Assembly: GCA_014654415.1 (NCBI GenBank)
Contig: JACWDC010000004.1
Location: 37,375-101,374 of the forward strand
DNA: 64,000 nucleotides
Direction: 5' to 3'
From: Pelagibacterales bacterium SAG-MED05
GTDB taxonomy: Bacteria; Pseudomonadota; Alphaproteobacteria; Pelagibacterales; Pelagibacteraceae
Shown: positions 1 to 7,496 of the stretch, one piece after another
Layout: each line of letters starts with the position of its first letter
Numbering within the stretch: position 1 is the stretch's first letter
Notes under the pieces: model-generated
What the model was told of the DNA's origin: nothing
Databases searched by the model: none
Seen by the model: only the letters and a program-made list of their open reading frames with translations
Position numbers and translations under genes: made by a program

Positions 1-209
1 CCATTAAGGAAAATTTCCACAGCACCATACTCGCCTCTATAAAAGTTTCCAAGAATATGATTCCAAACGATTTCATTATCTAGCCTATCAATGTAAAAAA
101 GAGTGAAGCTGCCAAAAATCAAATAAGAAGTAAAATATCCAATAAATAAAAAAAAGAAAAAAAAATGATATTTAAAAAATTTATTTAAATTCTTGGTATT
201 TTGAAACAT
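1..209 (-). CDS. N-terminal fragment of a membrane protein (runs off the window)
   Basis: An open frame starts at an ATG (209-207, minus strand) and stays open to the window edge, giving about 69 residues. After a basic start there is a very hydrophobic, phenylalanine-rich stretch (about residues 12-40), then a soluble-looking segment containing IDRLDNEIVW. This looks like a first membrane span followed by an extracytoplasmic loop, as in polytopic glycosyltransferase-like or transport proteins. I do not recognise the family. It is divergent from the phosphonate operon and may belong to the same variable region. The frame is clear; the function is unknown. Confidence 0.5.
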   Translation of the reverse strand, partial: MFQNTKNLNKFFKYHFFFFFLFIGYFTSYLIFGSFTLFYIDRLDNEIVWNHILGNFYRGEYGAVEIFLN

Positions 210-397
210 TTTGGTCAAATTTTCTCTTATTATAGCTAATGGATTATCTTATTTTAGCTAATGGATAAAGGAGAAAACAGTGTGCATGAAAGTTCATGTT
301 TTTTTAAAAGAGAATGGAATGAATTGATGGCTTCTTTAGAGTTAAATAATTCGAAAGTTTAATTTTTTCTTTACCTCCAATTGATAGGATGTTACTA

Positions 398-416
398 ATG
401 TTCAAATATTGAACAT
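398..416. promoter_or_regulatory. Perfect inverted repeat before the phosphonate operon, candidate operator
   Basis: The sequence reads ATGTTCAA-ATA-TTGAACAT: two perfect 8-base arms with a 3-base spacer, ending 6 bases before the pepM start codon. The symmetry and position fit a dimeric repressor site. A TATAAT string (419-424) follows but overlaps the start codon, so it is unlikely to be the -10 box for this start. A short RNA hairpin is the alternative reading. Confidence 0.45.
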
Positions 417-422
417 AATATA

Positions 423-1724
423 ATGAAAAAAAAGAAAAAAAAAATTGTATACGTAGGTTTATCAGCAGATATTCTTCATGAAGGCCATATAAATATTCTT
501 AAAACCGCAAACAGTTTAGGAGATGTTATTGTTGGACTTTTAACAGATAAAGCAATTGCATCTTATAAAAACATACCAACATTGAATTACAAACAAAGAG
601 AGATAATTTTAAAAAATATTAAACTTGTTAAAAAAGTAATACCTCAAAACACATTAGATTATCGTCCAAATTTATTAAATATTATACCCGACTATGTCGT
701 GCACGGAGATGACTGGAAAACTGGTGTTCAGAAAACTACTAGGAAACAAGTTATTAATGCTTTAAAAAAATGGGGAGGAAAATTAGTAGAGCCAAAATAT
801 ACAAAAAATATTTCATCTAGTTCAATAAAGTCTAAGTTATCTAGACGATTAACGCCTACTTCTAGAGTTTCAATGCTCAAGAGAATGCTAGACAATAAAA
901 ATTTAGTAAGAGTATTAGAATCTCATAGTCCGTTATCGGGGTTAATTGCTGAAACTACAAAAATTGAAAAAGGAAAAAATACTCAGCAATTTGATGCAAT
1001 GTGGTCGTCTAGTTTGACGGACTCCAGTGTTAAAGGAAAACCTGACAATCAAGCTTTAGATTTTTCTTCTAGATTTAGTGACTTAGGAAATTTACTTGAT
1101 GTAACCTCAAAACCTTTAATATTTGATGCTGATAATGGAGGAAGGCTAGAACATTTACCATTTACCATTCGAACTCTAGAAAGACTTGGAGTCTCAGCAA
1201 TAATGGTAGAAGATAAAGTTGGTTTAAAGAAAAATTCTTTATTTAAAGATCAATCAGGCGCTAAGCAAGATACCATCAGAGAATTTTGTAAAAAGATTGA
1301 ATTAATAAAAAAAATCAGAAATTCGAAAGATTTTCTTATAGGAGCTAGAATAGAAAGTTTTATATTGGGCAAGGGTTTAAAAGATGGGTTAAAACGTGCA
1401 AAAGCTTATTCCCAAGCAGGAGCAGATTTAATCTTAATTCACAGTAAGGAAAAAAATCCAAAAGAAATATTTACTTTTTCTAAAATTTTTAGAAAGACAA
1501 AGTGGAATAAACCTCTTGTGTCTGTTCCTTCAACATATTCAAAAACTACAGAAAAAAAGTTAATTCAAAATGGTTTTAAAATAGTTATTTACGCTAATCA
1601 CATGTTAAGAGCATCATACCCAGCAATGCAAAATGCAGCTAAAAGTATATTAAAAAATCAAAGATCTTTTGAATTAGAAAACAAAATTAGTTCTGTAAGT
1701 GAAGTAATTAATTTAATTAAATAA
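423..1724 (+). CDS. pepM: Nucleotidyltransferase-phosphoenolpyruvate mutase fusion
   Basis: Two domains in 433 residues. Residues about 1-140 are a cytidylyltransferase-like domain with the HxGH nucleotide-binding motif (H19-E-G-H22) and a serine-rich SSSSIKSKL segment near its end. Residues about 150-433 are PEP mutase, with the acidic DADNGG motif (235-240) and the diagnostic EDK-x5-NS signature (263-272). PEP mutase makes the carbon-phosphorus bond by converting phosphoenolpyruvate to phosphonopyruvate. The fused domain suggests that a phosphonate is later activated as a CMP ester, which is inference from the domain family. It is the first gene of an operon whose stop codons overlap the next starts (TAATG). 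Its composition is strongly AT- and lysine-rich. Confidence 0.9.
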   Translation: MKKKKKKIVYVGLSADILHEGHINILKTANSLGDVIVGLLTDKAIASYKNIPTLNYKQREIILKNIKLVKKVIPQNTLDYRPNLLNIIPDYVVHGDDWKTGVQKTTRKQVINALKKWGGKLVEPKYTKNISSSSIKSKLSRRLTPTSRVSMLKRMLDNKNLVRVLESHSPLSGLIAETTKIEKGKNTQQFDAMWSSSLTDSSVKGKPDNQALDFSSRFSDLGNLLDVTSKPLIFDADNGGRLEHLPFTIRTLERLGVSAIMVEDKVGLKKNSLFKDQSGAKQDTIREFCKKIELIKKIRNSKDFLIGARIESFILGKGLKDGLKRAKAYSQAGADLILIHSKEKNPKEIFTFSKIFRKTKWNKPLVSVPSTYSKTTEKKLIQNGFKIVIYANHMLRASYPAMQNAAKSILKNQRSFELENKISSVSEVINLIK

Positions 1725-2827
1725 TGATATTAGTAGAAAATCTAATTAAAACTTTAAAAAAAAATAAAATAAACTTTTTCACAGGGGTGCCAGATAGCAT
1801 ATTAAAGAACTTTTCTAGTCATGTTGAGAACTTCCCTAAAGAAAAACATGTTATTGCTACTAGCGAAGGTTCGGCAACTGCACTTGGAATTGGGTACTAT
1901 TTATCTACCAAAAAAATACCTTGTATTTATTTACAAAACTCAGGACTAAGTAATGCAATAAATCCTTTAATCTCCATCGCGAGTAAAGAAGTGTATTCAA
2001 TGCCATTATTTCTAATGATAGGCTGGAGAGGTGCACCTCGTAAAGAAGATGAGCCGCAACATATGGCTAAAGGGAAAATTACGCCAAAACTTTTGAAACT
2101 TTTAAAAATTGAATATTGTATTTTAAGAGAGCGCAAAGACTTAAATAAACTTGAAAAAATTATAAATATAGCAAATAAAAATAAAAGCATAGTTGCCTGT
2201 TTAATAGAAAAAGGAACACTGCAAATTAAAAACAAAAAAAGAAAAAGTTTAAATAATAAATTTATTTTTCGAGCAGAATTTATTAAAGAATTTCTGAATG
2301 AAGTGCCTAAGAAAAGTAAAATAATTTCAACAACGGGCTACACATCAAGAGAATTGATGGAAATTAGAAAAAACAATAAACTAGACAATGGAAAAGATTT
2401 TTATATGGTTGGAGGCATGGGCCACTCATCAAGTGTTGCACTAGGTTATGCTATACAATCTAAAAAAGAGGTGTTTTGTTTAGATGGCGACGGATCTATG
2501 TTAATGCATCTAGGTGCATTAAGAACCATTGGATATTTAAGCAACAAAAATTTTAAACACATAATATTGAATAATAATTCACACGAATCAGTTGGAGGAC
2601 AATTGACTACAGCAGGTGGAGTAGATATTAAAAAATTAAGTTCTAGCGTTGGATATAAAAATTATTTCATAATAAAAGATAAAAAAAATATCAAATCAAA
2701 AATTAAAAGTTTTATTAAAGCAAAAGGTCCATCTTTATTAGAAGTAAAAATTAATAACGGTTCTTTGAAAAACTTATCTAGACCAAAAAATTTGAAAAAA
2801 ATTAAAGATCAATTCATGATAAATTAA
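1724..2827 (+). CDS. ppd: Phosphonopyruvate decarboxylase
   Basis: This 367-residue protein has the thiamine diphosphate enzyme layout: an N-terminal pyrimidine-binding half with a conserved glutamate (E48 in ATSEGS), and a C-terminal half with the GDGS...NNN cofactor motif (255-258 and 283-285). The length and the GVPDSILKNF start match phosphonopyruvate decarboxylases. It would convert phosphonopyruvate to phosphonoacetaldehyde, pulling the unfavourable PEP mutase reaction forward. Its ATG overlaps the pepM stop by one base (TAATG), so the two are probably translationally coupled. An acetolactate synthase is unlikely given the small size and the neighbour. Confidence 0.9.
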   Translation: MILVENLIKTLKKNKINFFTGVPDSILKNFSSHVENFPKEKHVIATSEGSATALGIGYYLSTKKIPCIYLQNSGLSNAINPLISIASKEVYSMPLFLMIGWRGAPRKEDEPQHMAKGKITPKLLKLLKIEYCILRERKDLNKLEKIINIANKNKSIVACLIEKGTLQIKNKKRKSLNNKFIFRAEFIKEFLNEVPKKSKIISTTGYTSRELMEIRKNNKLDNGKDFYMVGGMGHSSSVALGYAIQSKKEVFCLDGDGSMLMHLGALRTIGYLSNKNFKHIILNNNSHESVGGQLTTAGGVDIKKLSSSVGYKNYFIIKDKKNIKSKIKSFIKAKGPSLLEVKINNGSLKNLSRPKNLKKIKDQFMIN

Positions 2828-3936
2828 TGACTAATTTTACTTTTAATTCCTCTGAAGATCTTAAAATTTTTTTAAAAGATAATAAATTTAATAAAATATT
2901 AATTATATCAGGTGAAAAATCTTACAAGCTGTCAGGAGCTGATAAAATAATTAATGAATTATTGGTAAATAAAAACATTAAATATTTTTTTAAGAAATTT
3001 GCCTACCCTGATTTATTGGAATTAAAAAAGATTATTAAAGAAATAAATTTATTTGTACCAGATTTAATTATCGCCATAGGAGGAGGCTCAGTTCTTGATT
3101 ATGCAAAGATTGCAAATGTATTAGCCTATAGTGAAAATTTAGAGCAAGAAATATCAACTTCATCTTATAAAATTAGAGATAAATTTACTAAGCTTGTTGC
3201 AATTCCAACAACAGCAGGTTCCGGTGCTGAAGTTACTTCTAATGCAGTAATATATATTAATAAAATAAAATATTCAGTAGAGGGAGAAAAACTAAAACCA
3301 GATTTTTTCTTTTTAATACCTGAATTAGTTATAGCGGCATCATATAAAATCAAAGCTTCAGCAGGATTTGATGCTATAGCACAAGCTATGGAATCTTTAA
3401 TTTCAAAAAAATCAAATAATGAAAGTGTAAATTTTGCAGAAAAATCTCTTAAAATATCTTTGAAATATTATTTAGATTTTTTAAACAATCCTAATAAAGA
3501 CAATACTTCGGCTATGTGTTTGGCTGCCAATTTATCAGGAAAAGCAATTAGCATTTCAAAAACAACAGCTCCTCATGCTGTTTCATATCCTTTTACATCA
3601 ATTTATAATATCAGTCATGGCCATGCAGTTTCACTTACATTAAATAAATTTCTACAGTTTAATTTTGAGAATATTAAAAATTCAAATTGTAATTTTAGTT
3701 TAAAAGACAGATATCAAATAATGTTTGATGTTTCAAAGACTGATAGCATAGAAAGTTTTGACAAGTATCTATTTAATTTAAAAAAAAAAGCAAAGCTTGA
3801 AAATGATTTTATAAAATTAGGAATAGATTTAAAAAAAGATTATTCTAAGATTATTTCAGGAGTAAATATTTTGAGACTATCAAATAATCCTGTAGAATTA
3901 AAAAAAGAAGATTTAAAAGAGATTATTCTTAAATGA
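2827..3936 (+). CDS. Iron-type alcohol dehydrogenase, probable phosphonoacetaldehyde reductase
   Basis: This is a group III (iron-containing) alcohol dehydrogenase of 369 residues, with the GGGS nucleotide loop (85-88) and PTTAGSGAE segment (127-135). The usual four metal ligands align with D182, Q186, H250 and H264, so the second histidine of enzymes such as FucO is a glutamine here. In phosphonate operons this family reduces phosphonoacetaldehyde to 2-hydroxyethylphosphonate; position after ppd supports that role (inference). The start overlaps the ppd stop (TAATG). No aminotransferase (PhnW) is present, so the aminoethylphosphonate branch is not encoded in this operon. Confidence 0.78.
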   Translation: MTNFTFNSSEDLKIFLKDNKFNKILIISGEKSYKLSGADKIINELLVNKNIKYFFKKFAYPDLLELKKIIKEINLFVPDLIIAIGGGSVLDYAKIANVLAYSENLEQEISTSSYKIRDKFTKLVAIPTTAGSGAEVTSNAVIYINKIKYSVEGEKLKPDFFFLIPELVIAASYKIKASAGFDAIAQAMESLISKKSNNESVNFAEKSLKISLKYYLDFLNNPNKDNTSAMCLAANLSGKAISISKTTAPHAVSYPFTSIYNISHGHAVSLTLNKFLQFNFENIKNSNCNFSLKDRYQIMFDVSKTDSIESFDKYLFNLKKKAKLENDFIKLGIDLKKDYSKIISGVNILRLSNNPVELKKEDLKEIILK

Positions 3937-4457
3937 AAAAGAAAAATAAAAAAAAAGGAATTTTGTTTTGGATTACTGGTCTATCTGGAGCAGGAAAAAC
4001 TTCAGTAGCTAATGAAATTAAAAAAGAAATTACAAAACAATTTGGACCTACTTTAGTTTTTAATGGAGATGATCTAAGAAAAATATTTAATCTAAATAAA
4101 TATGATCAGAAATCTAGATTAGAAACTGGAAAAAACTATTGTAAATTTGCAAAGTTCATTACCGATCAAAATATAAATTTAATTTTTACTGTTGTAGGTA
4201 TGTTTGATCAGATTCGAAGTTGGAATAAAAAAAATATTAGCAATTATGTAGAAATATATTTAAAAGCAAGTGTTTCAAAAATTAAGGAAAAAAGAAAAAA
4301 AAAATTATATTTTAAAAAAAATAATTCTATTGTAGGCATACAAATTAAACCTCAATTTCCAAAAAAACCAAATTTTACTATTAAAAATGATTTTACTAAG
4401 AGTATTAAAGAAATATCTGGCTTCCTATTAAAAAAAATTATTAAAGCGAAAGTTTAA
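3933..4457 (+). CDS. APS-kinase-like P-loop kinase in the phosphonate operon
   Basis: A 174-residue protein of the adenylylsulfate kinase fold: P-loop GLSGAGKTS (residues 16-24), then NGDDLRKIFN (about 44-53) matching the substrate loop of APS kinases. It overlaps the dehydrogenase stop by 4 bases (ATGA). No sulfate-assimilation genes are present, and SAR11 is known to depend on reduced sulfur, so true APS phosphorylation is unlikely. The closest functional model I know is Cj1415c of Campylobacter jejuni, a kinase of this family that phosphorylates the 3'-hydroxyl of a cytidine diphosphoramidate donor. A similar step on a CMP-phosphonate is my inference. Its 3' end overlaps the convergent mrp gene by 17 bases. 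Confidence 0.7.
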   Translation: MKKKNKKKGILFWITGLSGAGKTSVANEIKKEITKQFGPTLVFNGDDLRKIFNLNKYDQKSRLETGKNYCKFAKFITDQNINLIFTVVGMFDQIRSWNKKNISNYVEIYLKASVSKIKEKRKKKLYFKKNNSIVGIQIKPQFPKKPNFTIKNDFTKSIKEISGFLLKKIIKAKV

Positions 4458-5265
4458 TTTTCTCAGCAATATCTTTAAATATTTTTGATACTTCGTGAGC
4501 TGGATTAGAGTGAGTTAATGGATCTCCTTTATCACTTGATTCTCTTAAATCTTGGTGAATAGGGATTTTACCAAGAAAATTCTTTTTAAATTCTTTTGCA
4601 GTTTTTTCAACTCCACCTTCTCCAAAAATTTTATACTCTTTACCATCATCACCTTTAAAGAAACTCATGTTGTCAATTAATCCTAAAATTTTTATTCCTG
4701 TTTTATCAAACATTTGTATTCCTCTCTTTACATCTAATAAAGCTAAGTCCTGAGGTGTAGAAACTATAATTGCTCCATCAACTTTAACTTCTTGGGCAAA
4801 AGTAAGTTGGGTATCCCCTGTACCTGGCGGCATATCAATTATAATAACATCTCTATCTTTCCATAAAACTTTTTGTGTCATAGTTTTTAGCGCACTGATA
4901 ACCATAGGTCCCCTCCATATCATTGGAGTTTGTTCTTCTACTAAAAAGCCCATAGACATACATTGAACATCATATTTTTCTAATGGAATTAAAACTTTAC
5001 CATCTTCGCTTTTTGGTTTTTCATTTAATTTCATTAATTTAGGGAGAGATGGTCCGTAAACATCTGCGTCTAATATTCCAACTTTCATTCCAAGATTTTG
5101 TAGTGCAAAAGCTAAATTAACAGCCACGGTAGATTTACCAACCCCACCTTTCGCGCTTGAAACTAGGACTGTAAATTTAGTTCCATTTATAGGATGCTTA
5201 ATAAATTGCTTTGGAGCAAGCTTTTCTTTTAATGCTCGGTCAATTTCCTCTTTTTTTTCGGTCAT
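4441..5265 (-). CDS. mrp: Mrp/ApbC-type P-loop ATPase lacking the CxxC motif
   Basis: This 274-residue MinD/ParA-like ATPase has the deviant Walker A motif KGGVGKST (39-46) and the DADVYGPS and DMPPGTGDTQ motifs of the Mrp/NBP35 family, which carries iron-sulfur clusters to apoproteins. The N-terminal MIP18-like domain found in many homologues is absent. Where E. coli Mrp has the cluster-binding CxxC after NMS, this protein reads NMSFFKGDDG, and it contains only one cysteine (C102). It may therefore act without its own bridging cluster, or in a complex. It is divergent from hflK, with 54 bases between the start codons. Confidence 0.88.
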   Translation of the reverse strand: MTEKKEEIDRALKEKLAPKQFIKHPINGTKFTVLVSSAKGGVGKSTVAVNLAFALQNLGMKVGILDADVYGPSLPKLMKLNEKPKSEDGKVLIPLEKYDVQCMSMGFLVEEQTPMIWRGPMVISALKTMTQKVLWKDRDVIIIDMPPGTGDTQLTFAQEVKVDGAIIVSTPQDLALLDVKRGIQMFDKTGIKILGLIDNMSFFKGDDGKEYKIFGEGGVEKTAKEFKKNFLGKIPIHQDLRESSDKGDPLTHSNPAHEVSKIFKDIAEKIKLSL

Positions 5266-5284
5266 AATATCGCTGTTACTTAAC

Positions 5285-5312
5285 TTGTTTTTGCGTAAAA
5301 AGTCACTATATA
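5285..5312 (+). promoter_or_regulatory. Candidate promoter of hflK, leaderless
   Basis: A TTGTTT box (5285-5290), a 16-base spacer and a TATATA box (5307-5312) put the expected transcription start at about 5319-5320, on the hflK ATG. No Shine-Dalgarno sequence precedes that ATG. This rests on motif spacing only. Confidence 0.45.
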
Positions 5313-5319
5313 AAGTGTC

Positions 5320-6429
5320 ATGAGTTTTAAAGACAAAATCTTAAACAATCAGTCCCCGTGGGGAACACCTCCTGGTGGAGGAGGACCTAACGGAAATGGA
5401 TCAGGTACCAGAAGAGAACCTCCGAGCTTAGACGATATTATAAAAAATTTTCAAAAAACTATTAATAAATTTTCTGGAGGAAAATCTGGTGGATCTAGAC
5501 CTTTTGTTTTAGGTTTTATAATTTTAGTTTTACTTTATGTTGCAAGTGGTCTTTACAGAGTTTTACCAGATGAACAGGGTGTAGTTTTAAGATTTGGAAA
5601 ATATGTTCATACAACTCAACCGGGTTTACATTACCATTTACCAATGCCTTTTGAACGTGTTTTAACTCCTAAGGTTACAAAAGTTAATAGAGTTGATGTT
5701 GGTTTTAGACCAGCAAGCGATAGCGGAAGATCAACTGGTGGTGTAGGAAACGTTCCTGAGGAGAGTTTAATGTTAACAGGAGATGAAAATATTGTTGATA
5801 TTAATTATTCAGTTTTTTGGGTAATAAAAGACGCGCAAAAGTTTTTATTTAACATTCAAAGCCCAGTAGAAACAGTAAAAGCTACTTCAGAAACCGCAAT
5901 GAGAGAAGTAATTGCTAAAAATAATATTCAAACTATTTTGACAGAAGGAAGAGCAAGTATCGAAGTCGAAGTTCAAGAAATTACTCAACAAATTTTAGAT
6001 GAATACGGATCAGGAATCCAAATCACTCAAGTACAAACTCAACAAGCTGATCCTCCTGCACAAGTTATAGATGCTTTTAGGGATGTGCAAGCAGCTAGGG
6101 CAGACAGAGAAAGATCAAAGAATGAAGCTGAAGCTTATGCTAACGACGTAATACCGAGAGCAAGGGGTGAAGCAGAACAAGTATTACAACAAGCTGAAGC
6201 ATATAAAAAAGAAGTGGTTGCAAAAGCTGAGGGTGAAGCAAGTAGATTTTTAGCAATTTATAATGAATACAAAAATGCGAAACAAGTAACGCAAGAGAGA
6301 ATGTATTTAGAAACAATGGAAAAAGTTTTAGCTGATATTGATAAAGTAATTATAGATAAAAATTCAGGTTCAGGAGTAGTACCTTACTTACCTTTACCGG
6401 AGTTAAAAAAATCAGGAGCTCAAAACTAA
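5320..6429 (+). CDS. hflK: HflK, SPFH-domain subunit of the FtsH-regulating complex
   Basis: The protein (369 residues) begins with a Gly/Pro-rich cytoplasmic segment, then one membrane span (about 64-80), an SPFH/band 7 domain, and a long Ala/Glu-rich helical region (about 235-330) typical of HflK. With HflC it forms the inner-membrane cage that holds and modulates the FtsH protease. It overlaps hflC by one base. The order hflK-hflC-DUF2065-degP is a common membrane quality-control cluster in proteobacteria. The start at 5320 is preferred because a promoter-like element ends just before it. Confidence 0.95.
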   Translation: MSFKDKILNNQSPWGTPPGGGGPNGNGSGTRREPPSLDDIIKNFQKTINKFSGGKSGGSRPFVLGFIILVLLYVASGLYRVLPDEQGVVLRFGKYVHTTQPGLHYHLPMPFERVLTPKVTKVNRVDVGFRPASDSGRSTGGVGNVPEESLMLTGDENIVDINYSVFWVIKDAQKFLFNIQSPVETVKATSETAMREVIAKNNIQTILTEGRASIEVEVQEITQQILDEYGSGIQITQVQTQQADPPAQVIDAFRDVQAARADRERSKNEAEAYANDVIPRARGEAEQVLQQAEAYKKEVVAKAEGEASRFLAIYNEYKNAKQVTQERMYLETMEKVLADIDKVIIDKNSGSGVVPYLPLPELKKSGAQN

Positions 6430-7298
6430 TGAGATTTATCGTTCCTATAATTATTATAATTGGTGTTGTCATATTTCAATCTGTATTTATTGTTCAAGAG
6501 ATCAGCCAAGCCATAGTACTTCAATTTGGAGATCCTAAAAAGATTATAACTAAAGCAGGTTTAAATTTTAAATTACCTTTTATTCAAAACGTAGTTTATT
6601 TAGATAAAAGAATTTTAAATTTAGATAGCGCTCCAGAGGAAGTGATAGCTGCAGACCAAAAAAGATTGATTGTGGATGCGATAGCAAGATTTAAAATTGT
6701 AGATCCTTTAAAATTTTATATCTCAGTTGGTAATGAAAGAGTAGCAAGATCTAGACTTTCAACAATTATAAATTCAAGAATAAGAGGTGTATTGGGAACG
6801 CAGGAGTTAGCAACCTTATTGTCAACTGATAGAGCAAAACAAATGTCTATTATTCAAAACGATGTAAATACCGAAGCAGAAAATTTTGGTATTAAGATTG
6901 TTGATGTAAGAATAAAAAGAGCTGATTTACCTCCAGCTAATAGTGAAGCTATCTATTCAAGAATGCAAACTGAAAGACAAAGAGAAGCCAAGGAATTTAG
7001 AGCACAAGGAGCTGAGATTGCACAAAAAATACGATCTACTGCAGACAAAGATGTGACCGTAATTTTAGCCAACGCAAACAAAAAATCAGAAATCATGAAG
7101 GGTGAGGGAGACGGAAAAAGAAATAACATTTTTGCTAGTGCTTTTGGAAGAGACCCTCAATTTTTTGCTTTCTATCGAGCAATGCAGGCTTATGAAAAAG
7201 CCTTAATAGGCGGAGAAACCTCTTTAGTTTTATCTCCGGACAGTGAATTCTTTAAATTTTTTGGAAAATCCACTGGAACAGACATCAAAAAAAGATAA
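6429..7298 (+). CDS. hflC: HflC, SPFH-domain partner of HflK
   Basis: The 289-residue protein has an N-terminal membrane anchor (about residues 2-22) followed by a band 7/SPFH domain and a coiled helical region rich in Arg, Glu and Gln around 170-230. This is the usual HflC architecture and length. The periplasmic SPFH domain assembles with HflK around FtsH. It begins on the hflK stop codon (TAATG), implying coupled translation and roughly equal amounts of the two subunits. Confidence 0.95.
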   Translation: MRFIVPIIIIIGVVIFQSVFIVQEISQAIVLQFGDPKKIITKAGLNFKLPFIQNVVYLDKRILNLDSAPEEVIAADQKRLIVDAIARFKIVDPLKFYISVGNERVARSRLSTIINSRIRGVLGTQELATLLSTDRAKQMSIIQNDVNTEAENFGIKIVDVRIKRADLPPANSEAIYSRMQTERQREAKEFRAQGAEIAQKIRSTADKDVTVILANANKKSEIMKGEGDGKRNNIFASAFGRDPQFFAFYRAMQAYEKALIGGETSLVLSPDSEFFKFFGKSTGTDIKKR

Positions 7299-7310
7299 CT
7301 TAATTCTATA

Positions 7311-7496
7311 GTGAAAGATCTTATTATTGCTATAGGATTACTCTTTTTTATAGAGGGTTTGTTTATTGCCATTTTCCCAACAAGAATCAAAAGTATGCTT
7401 GAATTAATCAAGAATACACCCGAAAATAAACTAAGAACTTTTGGAGTGATATTTTTAGTTATAGGTTTTTCAATAATTTGGTATATAAAAAATTAA
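7311..7496 (+). CDS. DUF2065 small membrane protein
   Basis: A 61-residue protein starting at GTG (7311-7313), with two hydrophobic segments (about 3-21 and 42-58). It matches the DUF2065/YjeT family, which is repeatedly found beside hflKC. The stop codon is immediately followed by the degP ATG (TAAATG), so it lies inside the hflKC-degP operon. The molecular function is not known. The genomic association suggests a part in inner-membrane protein quality control, which is inference. Confidence 0.8.
   Translation: MKDLIIAIGLLFFIEGLFIAIFPTRIKSMLELIKNTPENKLRTFGVIFLVIGFSIIWYIKN

Noticed and set aside
419-424. A perfect TATAAT string at the pepM start as its -10 box
   Set aside because: It overlaps the start codon, so transcription would begin inside the gene, and no alternative downstream start keeps the HxGH domain intact.
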